A DNA stretch of 38,021 nt from an uncultured Lysobacteraceae bacterium. GTDB lineage: Bacteria; Pseudomonadota; Gammaproteobacteria; Xanthomonadales; Rhodanobacteraceae. Numbering within the stretch: the stretch's first letter is position 1; each line of letters opens with the position of its first letter. The stretch lies in assembly GCA_946482585.1 (NCBI GenBank), contig CAMLSI010000003.1:1-38021 (forward strand). Direction: 5' to 3'. This document shows positions 23,818 to 32,377 of this stretch, piece after piece. The notes below the pieces were generated by a model, which worked only from the letters and a program-made list of their open reading frames with translations, was not told the DNA's origin and ran no database searches. A program made the position numbers and the translations under genes.

Positions 23818-24966
23818 ATGGCTGCCCGCATGACCTTGCGTAGATCGTTGCGATGGCTGATCCGGCTGGCGGGCGTTCTCGTGACAGCGGCAGTGCTGGC
23901 TGTCTGGGGCGCGCGCGAATATCGCCGCCGCGGCGACGAGGACGTCGGTGCACACGGCATCCACGCGATGCGCCGGGTGGAAACCCGTCACGGGATTTCC
24001 GTCCTGCATCTGCGCGGCAGCGACCGCGACGCGCCGCTGCTGCTGTTCCTTCCGGGCGGTCCCGGCGAAAGCGTCGTGCCGCTCGCGCGCGAGTTCGGCA
24101 ATGTGCTGGAGCGGCATTTCGTCGTGGTGCATGTCGAGAACAACGGTGTCGGCGCATCGGCGCCGTTTCCCGAGCCACCGACGTTCGACGAGCTCGTCGA
24201 CGACACGGTCCGCTTCATCGAGGTGCTCGAGCGTGATCATGGTCGCCGCGGCATCTATCTCGTCGGTCATTCGTTCGGTTCGGCGCTGGCGCTGCGGGTT
24301 GCGGTCGCGCATCCGGACAACGTGCTCGGCATCGCGACCGTCGGTCAGGCCGTCGACTGGCCGCACGGCAATGAACTTGCGATGGCGCAGCTCCGCACGC
24401 TCGCGGCGGCGGAATCCAACACGACGGCATTGCAGGCATTCGACCGGATACCGCCGACGCTGACGCGGCACGACGATGCGGCGATGATCGATTTCGCGGC
24501 GGTCGCCCAGCAGCGCCGCTGGCTCGAAGCCTACGGCCTCATGAACGTCTCCGCGCGGCATACGCCGCGCGCGCGCTGGTGGACTTACCTGACGTCGCCA
24601 GCGCATTCCGTGCGCGAGGCCTGCGGACTGATCTATCGGGGGCCGTGCAAGCTCATCGCCGAATCGCCGCGCTGGTGGCAGCGCTGGCAGCGCGCGATTC
24701 CGGGCATCGTTGGTTTCCGCGCACTGCACGAGGCGCCGCGGCTGCAGATGCCGTATGTCGCGATCGTCGGCAGCGACGACTGGGTGACGCCCGTCGCATT
24801 GATCCGCGACTACTACGCGGCACTCGAGGCGCCGGCGAAACGCTTCGTGGAAATTCCGCAGGCGCAACACTACGCGTTTCTCGATCAGCCGTCGGCGTTC
24901 CAGGCTGCCGTCCTGCAACTGCTCGAAATGCGGCGCGAGATCGATGTCGCAGGCGCCGGTCGATAG
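23818..24966 (+). CDS. Membrane-anchored alpha/beta hydrolase (proline iminopeptidase-like)
   Basis: This 382-residue protein has an N-terminal transmembrane anchor (about 13-30) and an alpha/beta-hydrolase fold. FLPGGPGES (77-85) is the oxyanion-hole HGGP-type motif, and GHSFGS (150-155, nucleophile Ser152) is followed by a helical cap (about 190-295). The acid is probably in IVGSDDWVTP and the catalytic His in QAQHYAFLD. It resembles peptidase family S33, so it may be a periplasmic-facing aminopeptidase or esterase. ATG 23830 is an alternative start. Confidence 0.88.
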   Translation: MAARMTLRRSLRWLIRLAGVLVTAAVLAVWGAREYRRRGDEDVGAHGIHAMRRVETRHGISVLHLRGSDRDAPLLLFLPGGPGESVVPLAREFGNVLERHFVVVHVENNGVGASAPFPEPPTFDELVDDTVRFIEVLERDHGRRGIYLVGHSFGSALALRVAVAHPDNVLGIATVGQAVDWPHGNELAMAQLRTLAAAESNTTALQAFDRIPPTLTRHDDAAMIDFAAVAQQRRWLEAYGLMNVSARHTPRARWWTYLTSPAHSVREACGLIYRGPCKLIAESPRWWQRWQRAIPGIVGFRALHEAPRLQMPYVAIVGSDDWVTPVALIRDYYAALEAPAKRFVEIPQAQHYAFLDQPSAFQAAVLQLLEMRREIDVAGAGR

Positions 24967-24967
24967 C

Positions 24968-24998
24968 GCGAACGGCGCGCGGTGGCGGCGCCGTTCGC
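24968..24998. terminator. Hairpin between convergent hydrolase and desaturase genes
   Basis: GCGAACGGCGC pairs perfectly with GCGCCGTTCGC (11 bp, 9-nt loop) starting 2 nt after the hydrolase stop. There is no T-run, but the position between convergent genes fits a bidirectional terminator. Confidence 0.65.
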
Positions 24999-25053
24999 AG
25001 GCGTCGGGCCTCGCCGGCTCACCGCGTGAACCGGTCGCCCGGCACGTCGCCTT

Positions 25054-25899
25054 TCACCGCCGTCCGCCGAACGGCGCACGCAACTGCGCGAGATAGGTCT
25101 GCGGATAGTCCCGGTCGCGCAGTCCCACGTCGCCGGCGCGCAGGACGCCGGGGGCATCGTGGAACGTGCCGAACAGCCGGTCCCAGATCATCCAGAATTC
25201 GCCGAAGTTCACTTGTGCATCTTCGTGCTCGCGCTTGTGGTGCCAGCGATGGAGGGCCGCCACGCCGATCCAGCGGTTGAGCGGTCCCAGTGTGTAGTCG
25301 AGATTCGCGTGCTGGAAGGCGAGATGGATGGTCAGGAATGCGAGCCAGGCGGCGATGACGGCCGGCGGCGCGCCGGCGAGCACGACGGCCAGCAGGCCCG
25401 GCCCGGCCATCAGCAGCGCGTGGAGCGGATGACGTCGTTCGCCGTTGAGCCAGTACAGGCGTTCCGGGCTGTGATGGGGCGCGTGCAGCACCCACAGTCC
25501 TGGTGCGTGATGGCTCCAGCGATGCATGAGGTACAGCCCGAGATCGATGACGGTGCCGGCCAGCAGGATCTGCAGCACCACGGGCCAGGCATGCGGCCAG
25601 AGCGCGTCGGGCGCGAATCGCTCGCGCAGCGCGAACAACGCCTCGATCGCGAGCAACTGCAGGCCGACATTGACGAGCGCGTGGACGATGTCCGTGCGCA
25701 GGTCGCCGCGGTCGTGGCGCCAGAGCGGTTCGTAGGGATGGCGCTGCTCGAGGCAGGCGACTGCGCAGAGGCCGAGGGCCACGAGAACGGGAAACAGCGG
25801 CCAGTACGGAACGCCGTACGTCGTCGCGATCGCGATGACGGCGCCGAGACCGCCGGCGATGAGGGGATAGCTGATCGTGCGTACCACGGCAGCGCGCAT
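25054..25899 (-). CDS. Fatty acid hydroxylase / sterol desaturase family membrane protein
   Basis: This 281-residue integral membrane di-iron enzyme has about five hydrophobic helices and the diagnostic histidine boxes HRWSHH (126-131), HAPHH (139-143) and HRWHH (217-221), with a further His at 197 (QHANLD). Members insert oxygen into or desaturate lipids or sterols. The substrate cannot be read. GGAG lies 6 nt upstream. It lies 43 nt after an AraC-type regulator on the same strand, so the regulator probably controls it. Confidence 0.92.
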   Translation of the reverse strand: MRAAVVRTISYPLIAGGLGAVIAIATTYGVPYWPLFPVLVALGLCAVACLEQRHPYEPLWRHDRGDLRTDIVHALVNVGLQLLAIEALFALRERFAPDALWPHAWPVVLQILLAGTVIDLGLYLMHRWSHHAPGLWVLHAPHHSPERLYWLNGERRHPLHALLMAGPGLLAVVLAGAPPAVIAAWLAFLTIHLAFQHANLDYTLGPLNRWIGVAALHRWHHKREHEDAQVNFGEFWMIWDRLFGTFHDAPGVLRAGDVGLRDRDYPQTYLAQLRAPFGGRR

Positions 25900-25942
25900 G
25901 CAGGACTCCGATGTGAAGGCGGAGTCGCAGCCTGCGCCGCGG

Positions 25943-26758
25943 TCAGGCTGCGGCGCTTGAACGAACCGCGGGACGTGCGGTGGTGACGTTCGCGAAGATC
26001 GCCGACGGTGCGAGACCGAAGTGGCGCCGGAACGTGCGCGTCAGATGTGCCGCGTCGGCAAAGCCGGCGTCGTGCGCCGCCTGTGTCAGCGTCGCTCCCG
26101 CGAGTGCGGCGGCGACCGCGCGCTGCAGGCGTTGCCAGCGCAGGTAAGCGCGCAACGGCAGTCCGGTTTCCGTGCGCAGGCACTGCGCGAAATGACCCGG
26201 CGACAGCGCCGCGCGTGCGGCGAGCGATGCCAGGTCGAGCGGCACGTCGTGCCATGCGCTGTGGGCCAGCGTGTCGAGTACCTGCCGCACGCGCCGCACC
26301 GCGGCGGCCGGCGCGACCTGCGACGCGGGCAGGTCGTACTGCCAGTGCGCGAGCAGCGCGTGACCCATGGCAGCGCCGTCGGGTTCTTCGTTCGCCATCG
26401 CGATCAATCCCAGTGCCGTGGACGCGTCGACGCATTGCGGTCCGTCGGTGCAGAGGTCGGTCAATGCGCGACCGACGGTGCCGTGACCGTCCAGGTAGAC
26501 GGTCAGCACCGGCGTGCCGTTGCCGGCGAGACGGTGCAGCTGGTCCGGCCGGATCACGACACCGCGTGCCGTGACATCGGTCGCATCGGGCAGGCTCACC
26601 GTGACGGTGTCGCGCAGGCCGACCGTCAGTTGCAGCGCATGGTGCGCATGCCAGGCGTTCTCGCCGGCATCGCCGCGATAGACGGCCCAGCCGGGGCCGA
26701 GCTGCAAGGTGCCGCGCCACGCGGCGGGTGCCGAGGTTTCCGGGGCTGCGCGCGTCAT
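25943..26758 (-). CDS. AraC-family transcriptional regulator
   Basis: The 271-residue protein has an N-terminal cupin-like effector region (about 15-100, with HAHHALQLTVGL) and a C-terminal AraC DNA-binding region (about 165-258). The latter holds LASLAARAALSPGHFAQCLRTETG and LTQAAHDAGFADAAHLTRTF, two helix-turn-helix motifs. It is first in an operon with the fatty acid hydroxylase gene. The start at 26758 is the first ATG in a good context and gives a family-typical length. Confidence 0.92.
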   Translation of the reverse strand: MTRAAPETSAPAAWRGTLQLGPGWAVYRGDAGENAWHAHHALQLTVGLRDTVTVSLPDATDVTARGVVIRPDQLHRLAGNGTPVLTVYLDGHGTVGRALTDLCTDGPQCVDASTALGLIAMANEEPDGAAMGHALLAHWQYDLPASQVAPAAAVRRVRQVLDTLAHSAWHDVPLDLASLAARAALSPGHFAQCLRTETGLPLRAYLRWQRLQRAVAAALAGATLTQAAHDAGFADAAHLTRTFRRHFGLAPSAIFANVTTARPAVRSSAAA

Positions 26759-27088
26759 GGGTCGCGCCGCGGCCGGCGGTCCGGGTCTTCGATGTCAGTC
26801 ATGGCAATTCCGTTCGAACGGCACTCGGGATTTCCGGCGGAGCTCGCGATCGGCCGCAGTGTCGACCCTCGCCCACGCCGCGTTCAGCCGCACCAGGAAT
26901 ATCAGGCCGATGCGCCTGCGGCTTGAACAAACCGATGATCCTGCGCCTCGCCGCGGCGACGCCAGCGGCGAGCATGGGTTAGGCGCGGCAGGCACGTGGC
27001 CGCCGACGGTGTCGTTCGAGGATGGCGTGGGGGTCTGCCGCGTCGTGGCGCGAGGCGCCTTCACGGCATGCGACCACGATGCGCTGCG
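26759..27088. other. Spacer between two leftward genes
   Basis: I see no gene, dyad or strong hairpin in this stretch. Short open frames here lack ribosome sites and coding character. Confidence 0.4.
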
Positions 27089-27994
27089 TCAGGCGCCGAC
27101 TTCTTCCAGCGACGTACACACGCGATTGCGGCCCAGCGCCTTGGCGCGATACAGCTGTCGGTCGGCATCGCGCATCAGGTCGGCGACCGACGCGTAGCGA
27201 CGTCCCCATTCGGCAATGCCGATGCTGGTCGTGACGACGATGAGATCGCCGCTGGCCGGCATCTGGTGCGCCGCGATCGCGCGCCGCAACCCTTCGGCGC
27301 GAAGGCGCGCGACGTGCAGCGGCGTATGCGGCAGCAACAGCGCGAACTCCTCGCCGCCGAGGCGGCCGGCGGTCTCGTGCGCGCCGAGATGATCGCGCAG
27401 GAACGTCGCGACGGCGCGCAGCACGTCATCGCCCGCGCAGTGGCCGAAGGTGTCGTTGATGCGCTTGAAATGATCCAGATCGAGGAACACGAGGGACAGG
27501 GGTATACGACTCGCGCGCGCATCCGCGCAGGCCGCGTCGAGGAGATCGCGGAAGTGGCGGCGGTTGGGCAGCTGGGTCAGCGCGTCGATCGTCGCCAATC
27601 GATTGAGGCCCGAGTGGTAGCGCGCTTCGAGCGTTCCGTTGCGGATGAGGCGGAACACCGTATTGCCGACGGTGAGATAGTCCCCGGCCTTGAGCTCGGC
27701 CTCGGCGACGAACTGTTCGTTGACGCAGGTCTTGTTGGTCGATCCCAGATCGCGCACCCAGTATCTGCCGCCTTCCGCCCAGGCGATGCAGTGACGGCGC
27801 GACGCCGCGCGATCGTCGACGCGAAAGTCGCAGTCGCCGCCGCGTCCTATCGAGGTGGGCGTCGCGCCGATGCGAAGACGATGACCGAACCGTTCGCCAT
27901 GGACGACCATCAGCACGGCGCCGTCGGCCGTCGCGTCGAACAGGTCCGAAACCCGGCCGCGACGGGTTGTCTTGAACTCACTGGGGGAACTCAT
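27089..27994 (-). CDS. FHA-GGDEF diguanylate cyclase
   Basis: This 301-residue cytoplasmic protein joins an FHA phosphothreonine-binding domain (about 27-118; SIGRGG at 48-53, SRRHC at 65-69, GSTNKT at 84-89) to a GGDEF domain (about 130-295). FLDLDHFKRIND (170-181) and the intact GGEEF (213-217) indicate active cyclic-di-GMP synthesis. The usual RxxD inhibitory site before GGEEF is absent (AHET instead), so product inhibition through that site is not expected. FHA recognition of a phosphorylated partner may switch activity. No kinase gene is in the window. Confidence 0.93.
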   Translation of the reverse strand: MSSPSEFKTTRRGRVSDLFDATADGAVLMVVHGERFGHRLRIGATPTSIGRGGDCDFRVDDRAASRRHCIAWAEGGRYWVRDLGSTNKTCVNEQFVAEAELKAGDYLTVGNTVFRLIRNGTLEARYHSGLNRLATIDALTQLPNRRHFRDLLDAACADARASRIPLSLVFLDLDHFKRINDTFGHCAGDDVLRAVATFLRDHLGAHETAGRLGGEEFALLLPHTPLHVARLRAEGLRRAIAAHQMPASGDLIVVTTSIGIAEWGRRYASVADLMRDADRQLYRAKALGRNRVCTSLEEVGA

Positions 27995-28490
27995 GGCGCG
28001 ATAGTCGAGGGGGCTGCTGTGTCAGGCGATGGATCGCATTCCGTCGAGAACGGGAGCGAGGGCGAAGGCCGAACATGTTCGTCGATCGCTGCCGGGCTGC
28101 TCGGCATCCGCGATGCGTTCTCTTTCCGCTGATAGCTCTGGCGCTCCATCGGCAGTACGTCTGAGGCGAGACGGGCGCGTTCCGGTTCGAACGGGAAAAT
28201 GATCCGTTGGCGAAAGCGGCCGGCGATCCGCGAAATCTGCCGGCGCGCGCGGGCTCGCATATCGCTCGAACCGTTTCGATTCGGCCTCACCGCCTCGATC
28301 GTGCGCTCGGCGGCGCGGGCGCACGCTACCGGGGATGGCGGCGCATTCCATCCGGCCGCAGGGACCGCTCGTCGGGCCGGACATCGCGAGTGTTGGTTTT
28401 CCTGACCCAGGTCTCGTCCGCGGTTCGCGACTATCCGGATCATCCGCGCCAGGCGCGCCGGGGAGGGCGCGACGCAACGTCGGGGGCTCT
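27995..28490. other. Divergent spacer upstream of the FHA-GGDEF gene
   Basis: This 496-bp gap has open frames on both strands but none with convincing protein character. It should hold promoters for the FHA-GGDEF gene and the secreted protein gene at 28491. I see no dyad or repeat. Confidence 0.45.
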
Positions 28491-30236
28491 ATGAAACGAT
28501 TGATTGGCGCTGCCATCGCACTGATGGCGGCGACGGCGGCGCACGCCGCGGCGCCGTTCCTTGCGCCGCCGGTGATCAGCGGCAGCATTCCCGTCTCGCT
28601 GTGTCCGACCGAAAACCTCGCGGCCGGTCCGCGCCTCGTGACATTCGGTGTGCCGTTTCCGCGCGGCTCGCTGACGCAGGCCGGTCTTTCCACCGTGCGG
28701 CTGCTGCGCAACAACGTCGAAGTGCCGATCTATGTCGATCAGCTCGCGCCGTGGCGGCATCGCTACAACGGCGCGATCGACGGCGCATCCGTTCGCATCG
28801 TGCGCGTCCAGTTGAACCACACGTTCGCGGGCACGGCGTGCGAGTCGCTGCAGCTCGCCTGGGGCGGCGTCCCGCGCACGCAGAACATCGCCGCGCTCAC
28901 GTCGCCGCGCTCGGGCTGGCACACGGTGCAGTCGGGCACGTTCGTCGCCGCGGATGCGGTCGAAGAGCCCGACGTGTTCGCCGTGTTGCCGAAGACCTGG
29001 CTGTCGAACGGCGTGCTCAAGGGCGTGCGCAGCCTGCCGTTCGACGACGCGATCGCAACGACGCGCGACAACCCGCAGACCATGAGCGGCACGCAGCACT
29101 GGCCGGGCCATTCCGAGGCCGATCGCGCGCTGAAGAACAATTTTTATTCGGTCGTCAACGAGGACGACGCGCGCGTCACCGTCGCCAATCAGTGCCCGTA
29201 CAAGACCGGCTTCGACCCGTGGCTGTACGATCGTCCGTCGACCATGTACACGCTGTATTTCCGCAGCGGCACGCTGAAAACGCTGCGCGAGGCCGTGCGC
29301 GCGTCGGACTACTACGCCGATCGCCTCAATGCCCAGGGCTACTTCACCCTGCGCGCCGGCGACACGAAATACGCGTATGCGGAGAACCTCGCCTATACGG
29401 CCTGGCTGACCGGCGATACCAGCCTCGCCGGCAAGATCACGGCGGTCGTGAGTGCGCACGATTCGTTCAATCATGTCTGGCAGAACGATCCGGACCGCTT
29501 CTGGACCGAGCGCCACGCGGCGTTCAAGCTGCTCGCGAATGTCGTCGCGTACGAGTTCAACGGCGGCAACGCGCTGCGCGACAAGATCAACGGTCTCGTC
29601 GCCGAGCTCGCACGCCACCAGAACGGGGCCAACGGCGCGATTCCGCAACCGCCCGGTTTCGTCGACGGCGGCTTCTATCACTATGGTTCGCAGCACGACG
29701 GCGATTGGGACGATGCGTCCTTCGGCGGATCGAGCTGGATGAGCGTGCTGCTCGCCGATGCGCTGACGCGTGCGTATGCGAGCGCCGAGGATGCGTCGAC
29801 CGCGACGATACTGCGTCGCCTCGGCACCTTCCTGTCGGCCGCGACGGTCACGACGATCGATCACATGTACGACACCTACGAAGACCCGCTCGCGCTGCCG
29901 CGCTACGCGATGCTGAGCAACGGCGCCGACGGGCAGGTGAATGCGGAAGACGTGGAGCATGCGCTCGACGTCGCGAGCGGCCTTGCCTGGGCCGCCTATT
30001 TCGCGGATGCGCAGGGGTTTCCGTCGCAGGCGCTGCATGATCGTGCGAACGAGGTGTACTTCACCTACGACACCGGCGTGAACTACTGGATACGCCCCAA
30101 CGCGCCGGCCTCGGGCGCGACCGCGTTCCGCGTGAGCCCGTGGCGCAAGTGGGGCTGGGAACATCGCGTCGCGGCGGGATTCGGCTGGGCGATGGCGGCG
30201 ACGGGCGACATCGTGTTCGCGGATGGGTTCGAGTAG
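28491..30236 (+). CDS. Large secreted protein, possible glycan-active enzyme
   Basis: The 581-residue product has a signal peptide (1-20). Its N-terminal segment (about 45-130, GPRLVTFGVPFPRGSLTQAG then VRLLRNNVEVPIYVD) resembles the RIFT-barrel domain found before exo-rhamnogalacturonan-lyase-like enzymes. The following region is rich in Trp, Tyr and His (ENLAYTAWLTGD, DRFWTERHAAFKLL, GGFYHYGSQHDGDWDDA), consistent with an alpha/alpha barrel sugar-binding cleft. This assignment is tentative. It ends DIVFADGFE, similar to the end of the beta-helix protein at 15822. GGGGG precedes the ATG. It is monocistronic. Confidence 0.82.
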   Translation: MKRLIGAAIALMAATAAHAAAPFLAPPVISGSIPVSLCPTENLAAGPRLVTFGVPFPRGSLTQAGLSTVRLLRNNVEVPIYVDQLAPWRHRYNGAIDGASVRIVRVQLNHTFAGTACESLQLAWGGVPRTQNIAALTSPRSGWHTVQSGTFVAADAVEEPDVFAVLPKTWLSNGVLKGVRSLPFDDAIATTRDNPQTMSGTQHWPGHSEADRALKNNFYSVVNEDDARVTVANQCPYKTGFDPWLYDRPSTMYTLYFRSGTLKTLREAVRASDYYADRLNAQGYFTLRAGDTKYAYAENLAYTAWLTGDTSLAGKITAVVSAHDSFNHVWQNDPDRFWTERHAAFKLLANVVAYEFNGGNALRDKINGLVAELARHQNGANGAIPQPPGFVDGGFYHYGSQHDGDWDDASFGGSSWMSVLLADALTRAYASAEDASTATILRRLGTFLSAATVTTIDHMYDTYEDPLALPRYAMLSNGADGQVNAEDVEHALDVASGLAWAAYFADAQGFPSQALHDRANEVYFTYDTGVNYWIRPNAPASGATAFRVSPWRKWGWEHRVAAGFGWAMAATGDIVFADGFE

Positions 30237-30334
30237 CGGTTCGTCGCCCGCGCCTGTGGCCGCGTCGGCGCGACGGCGGCGCCTTCCGCTGCCCGGCGAA
30301 CGATACGCCGTCGTGCTGCGGCGCAGTGGCCGGA

Positions 30335-31408
30335 TTACTCGCGTGCGAGATAGTGCGCCGCAATCCGATCCGCGATCCTCGACGGATTCGCGCCGGGGAC
30401 GGTGGGATCGTCGCTGCGTTCCGCGTTCATCAGCACGATGACGGTGAGCCCGTCGTCGAGGTAGCGATCGATCACGGTGCTGAAACCCTGCCATTCGCCC
30501 GGATGGCCCACGCGGCGATGGCCGTCGACGTCGTCGACGATCCAGCCGAATCCGTAGCCCGTCGGCTTGCCGTCGCGCGTTTTCGCCGATGTCCACATGA
30601 GTTCGCGCGTCGCCTTCGGCAGCGGGCGATCGGTGTAGAGCGCGGCGTCCCAGCGGATCAGATCGTCGACGGTCAGATACAGGCTGCCGTCGCCGGTCGA
30701 GTTGGCGCTCGGCGACACCCATTCCTGGTTCTTGAGCCGGCCGTCGACGAAGCGATAGCCGGCAGCGCGATGCGGAACGATGTCGGCCTCGCTGATGATG
30801 CGCGTCGACATGCCGAGCGGCGCGAAGAGGCGTTCGCGCAGCACGTCGCCGTAGAAGCGTCCCGATACCCGGGAAACCAGGATCCCCAGCAGGGCGTAGC
30901 CGGTATTGCTGTAGTCGAAACGCTCGCCCGGCGCGAAGTCGAGCTTGCGCGTGAACAGCTTCTCGAGCAGCTGCTCTTCGGTGTGATCGTCGCGTTCGAT
31001 CGAGCGATTCAGTTCGTTCCAGTCGGCGAGGCCGCTGGTATGCGTCAGCAGATGCCGGATGGTCACGGGTTGCCAGATCGACGGCGCGTCCGGCAGGTAG
31101 CGGCGTATCGACGCATCGAGATCGAGCTTGCCGTCGCTGACGAGCAGTATCACGGCGGCGGCGGTGAACTGCTTGCCGACCGATCCGGATTGATAGACGG
31201 TCTCGCGCTTCGCGGGTACGCCGTGCTCGACGTTGGCCAGACCGTATGCGGCGACCTTGACCGGCTTGCCGTTCTTCACGACCGCGAGCGTGACGCCGGG
31301 CGCTTTCTGCACGGCCAGTTCGGCAGCGACGATGTCGTCGATGGCATCGCGCTCGATCGGCGCGGCGCACAGCATGTTGACGGCACTGAGAGCGACGGCG
31401 AGCAGCAT
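30335..31408 (-). CDS. Serine hydrolase, class C beta-lactamase/PBP4* family
   Basis: From ATG 31408 the product has 357 residues with a signal peptide (MLLAVALSAVNMLCAA). Catalytic motifs are S76-V-G-K79 (SGSVGKQF), Y166-S-N168 (DYSNTGY) and a C-terminal GHPGEWQGF in place of KTG. This pattern is that of the beta-lactamase-related/esterase EstB group, which includes D-aminopeptidases and esterases, so resistance to beta-lactams should not be assumed. The longer frame would need a TTG start at 31480 and is less likely. Confidence 0.88.
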   Translation of the reverse strand: MLLAVALSAVNMLCAAPIERDAIDDIVAAELAVQKAPGVTLAVVKNGKPVKVAAYGLANVEHGVPAKRETVYQSGSVGKQFTAAAVILLVSDGKLDLDASIRRYLPDAPSIWQPVTIRHLLTHTSGLADWNELNRSIERDDHTEEQLLEKLFTRKLDFAPGERFDYSNTGYALLGILVSRVSGRFYGDVLRERLFAPLGMSTRIISEADIVPHRAAGYRFVDGRLKNQEWVSPSANSTGDGSLYLTVDDLIRWDAALYTDRPLPKATRELMWTSAKTRDGKPTGYGFGWIVDDVDGHRRVGHPGEWQGFSTVIDRYLDDGLTVIVLMNAERSDDPTVPGANPSRIADRIAAHYLARE

Positions 31409-31545
31409 GGCGGAGATCCCGGCGGACAATCGCGGCACTATGGCACGGTGCCGACGTCCCGGCCATCCGGTCTGTTGCAATCGAAGCGCTTTCGCCGGGG
31501 CGATTGAGCGCTCCTTTCACCCACGCGACGGGAAGGCTTCCGCCG

Positions 31546-32280
31546 ATGCTATCGATGTCGAGTTTTTCGCAGACCGTCAGCGCGTACTGGGAACGCCTGT
31601 TCTCGGTCGGACACGCCGTTTACCGCGACGACGCTTTTTCCGTGACGGTCAATCCCGGCCTCGCTCCGCAGCGCCGCGTCATGCTGTTGCAGACCGCCGA
31701 CGAACGGACCTTTGCGACACTGGCGCCCGCGCTGGCCGACAGGCTCGCACTCGACCGGGCCGGTCCGTGGTCGCCCGTGGCGTTCCGGCACCGGCTGGCC
31801 GAGGCGGGTGTCGTTCTGCACGGGGCCGACGGGCTGTTCTATTTTTCCGAAGCCGACCGGGCGATCCTGCAGGCGAGTCCGCACGGTACGGCGCGCCGGC
31901 TGACCGACTGTGATGCAGCCGCGTTCGCGGAGTTCCGCGCATCCGCCCCGGCGCAGGATCTCGACGACGCCTATGTGGAATTCGATCACTGGAGCGTGTT
32001 CGGCCGGTTCGAGCGCGATCGCCTCGCCTGCGCCGCGAGCGCCTATCCCTGGCGCGACGCGCCGCTCGCCGATCTCGGCGTTCTGACGCTGGCTTCGCAT
32101 CGCGGCCGCGGATTCGCGCGCGACGTCGTGCGCGCGATCGGCCGACACGCGTTCGAACAGGGTTACGAAGCGCAATATCGCTGCCAGCTCGACAACGTTG
32201 CATCGGTCGCGCTCGCGTCGGCCGCGAGATTGACGCGGTTCGGTCGCTGGGAGGTGGTTTCGCCGGAGTCGCCGTACTGA
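31546..32280 (+). CDS. GNAT-family N-acetyltransferase
   Basis: The 244-residue protein has a divergent N-terminal part (1-130) and a C-terminal GNAT acetyl-CoA-binding domain with LGVLTLASHRGRGFA (motif A) and a final beta-strand pair. It should acetylate a small molecule or protein amine; the substrate is unknown. GGAAGG lies about 9 nt before ATG 31546; ATG 31555 is an alternative. It is divergent from the serine hydrolase gene. Confidence 0.8.
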   Translation: MLSMSSFSQTVSAYWERLFSVGHAVYRDDAFSVTVNPGLAPQRRVMLLQTADERTFATLAPALADRLALDRAGPWSPVAFRHRLAEAGVVLHGADGLFYFSEADRAILQASPHGTARRLTDCDAAAFAEFRASAPAQDLDDAYVEFDHWSVFGRFERDRLACAASAYPWRDAPLADLGVLTLASHRGRGFARDVVRAIGRHAFEQGYEAQYRCQLDNVASVALASAARLTRFGRWEVVSPESPY

Positions 32281-32377
32281 TGGCGAGTCTGCGCGCGCCG
32301 TACCTGTACACGGCACGCTCGCTCGCTCATTCTTCGGCGGCGGCGCAATCGATCGCGGCCGGTGACGATGCGAGCCC

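Noticed and set aside
27991..28443. 150-codon frame whose TGA overlaps the FHA-GGDEF ATG
   Set aside because: The ATGA overlap is suggestive of coupling, but the translation is Arg/Pro-rich, has no ribosome site and no recognisable features, so I treat it as chance.
30335..31408. Beta-lactam resistance gene
   Set aside because: The SxxK and YSN motifs are present but KTG is replaced by GHPG, and the family is mostly esterases or peptidases.
28440..31520. 1026-codon minus-strand frame
   Set aside because: It runs antisense to the large secreted protein and in the wrong frame through the serine hydrolase gene. It has no motifs and only appears long because of GC bias.
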